DNA from: Phytophthora sp. 'mugwort'
Lineage: Eukaryota; Oomycota; Peronosporomycetes; Peronosporales; Peronosporaceae
DNA length: 64,000 bases
Assembly: GCA_033558025.1 (NCBI GenBank)
Contig: JAUCEF010000001.1
Span: 682,001-746,000, forward strand
Direction of reading: 5' to 3'
Shown here: positions 63,489 to 64,000 of the stretch, piece by piece
Numbering within the stretch: position 1 is the stretch's first letter
How the letters are laid out: every line of letters begins with the position of its first letter
Notes under the pieces: model-generated
The model's database searches: none
Told to the model about the DNA's origin: nothing
What the model saw: the letters and a program-made list of their open reading frames with translations, nothing else
Program-made: the position numbers and the translations under genes

Positions 63489-64000
63489 CGTGTTCAGGAA
63501 GTGCTCGCTTACTGGGAGCGCACTCACACGATTTACCCGAACGTGGAAATGTACCCCGAGATGAAGAACTACAAACGGACGCCGCTCTCGCATGAGCCGC
63601 CATGTGGTGAAGAACTACATCAACGGACGCCGCTCTCTCATGGTGGCATAGCGGACACTTGATGTGGAAAATCAGTCCGAACCAGGTGGAGATATGGGAG
63701 TTGAACGAAATGGTGAAGCCGGTGCTCTAGATTTGCTAAAGTATTAATAGTTAGCAAACGTAAATATTTGATGGTTGTACCTTCGCGCCGTTCAGAGGAA
63801 TTGGTGCTTGTATGTGGGGCATATGTTACCAAATTTGCGAGCGGTTACAATTCGTAAGGTCGCGCGAGCCACTGCACCTAATGGTTTATTCTTTCCTCTG
63901 CTACCCGGCGCGCAGTTCCCTTTTCCTTCCATTCTCTGTCTTCTCTACCCATTGACGACCTAGACGTTGTCATCAAACTCATTGGCACGCTGCAGGAGCA
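63489..64000 (+). other. Decayed virus-like sequence to the window end
   Basis: A plus-strand frame reads RVQEVLAYWERTHTIYPNVE followed by EMKNYKRTPLSHE. A near-copy of the last 30 bases follows at about 63609-63640 (GAAGAACTAC...ACGGACGCCGCTCTC), so there is a local tandem duplication. The next frame (LMWKISPNQVEIWELNEMVK) ends at 63730. The remainder shows no gene. It probably belongs to the virus-derived block, but no family is recognised. Confidence 0.35.

Noticed and set aside
1..64000. CRISPR arrays, rRNA genes, bacterial operons or riboswitches
   Set aside because: No regularly spaced repeats, rRNA-like blocks or bacterial gene layout. Introns and TEs show eukaryotic nuclear DNA.

Overview
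The window looks like nuclear DNA from an oomycete, most likely Phytophthora or a close relative in the Peronosporales. The reasons are intact compact genes with short GT-AG introns (mostly about 70-100 bp), stramenopile-type proteins (a FUSC transporter fused to EF-hands, ATPase-inhibitor-like proteins ending in LLxWKH), and a dense load of decayed LTR, hAT and MULE elements. Gene models were built by hand from splice sites and reading frame. Every intron given keeps phase, but none was checked against transcripts.

Layout. 0-4.8 kb: repeats and wreckage, with a tRNA-like SINE head, a 380-bp foldback repeat and a PIF1/Helitron-type helicase relic. 4.8-9.1 kb: a minus-strand cluster of four hydrophilic, LEA-like amphipathic-helix genes plus one relic. 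9.4-13.5 kb: a decayed MULE with FAR1-like, DDE, SWIM, AT-hook and Ulp1-protease parts. 14.1-14.7 kb: two tiny divergent genes sharing an NRAxQLNPN motif. 15.1-17.4 kb: an LRR-like pseudogene. 18.7-22.4 kb: a six-exon FUSC-like transporter with two EF-hands. 23.5-25.6 kb: a CCP5/AGBL5-type tubulin carboxypeptidase. 26.3-40.2 kb: a transposon graveyard with hAT remnants, a Ty1/Copia element with a 5-bp target duplication, a second MULE and another hAT.

40.6-51.9 kb is a gene-dense island: CUL4-type cullin, a divergent TBP-like factor, two ATPase-inhibitor-like paralogues, TAF7 and a short PDZ-like protein. Two of these (TBP-like, TAF7) belong to the general transcription machinery.

52.1-64 kb is the most unusual part. 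It appears to be a decayed, virus-derived insertion with a D5/SF3-type helicase and several virus-like ORFs. One of its genes is split by a TIR transposon that encodes a Fanzor (eukaryotic TnpB-like RuvC nuclease). That Fanzor gene is in turn split by a young Copia retrotransposon. Target-site duplications at both inner levels (TTCGAATATA, suggestive; ATTTC, clear) fix the order: virus-like DNA first, Fanzor transposon second, Copia third. A second, internally deleted Fanzor fragment lies 2.8 kb further on.
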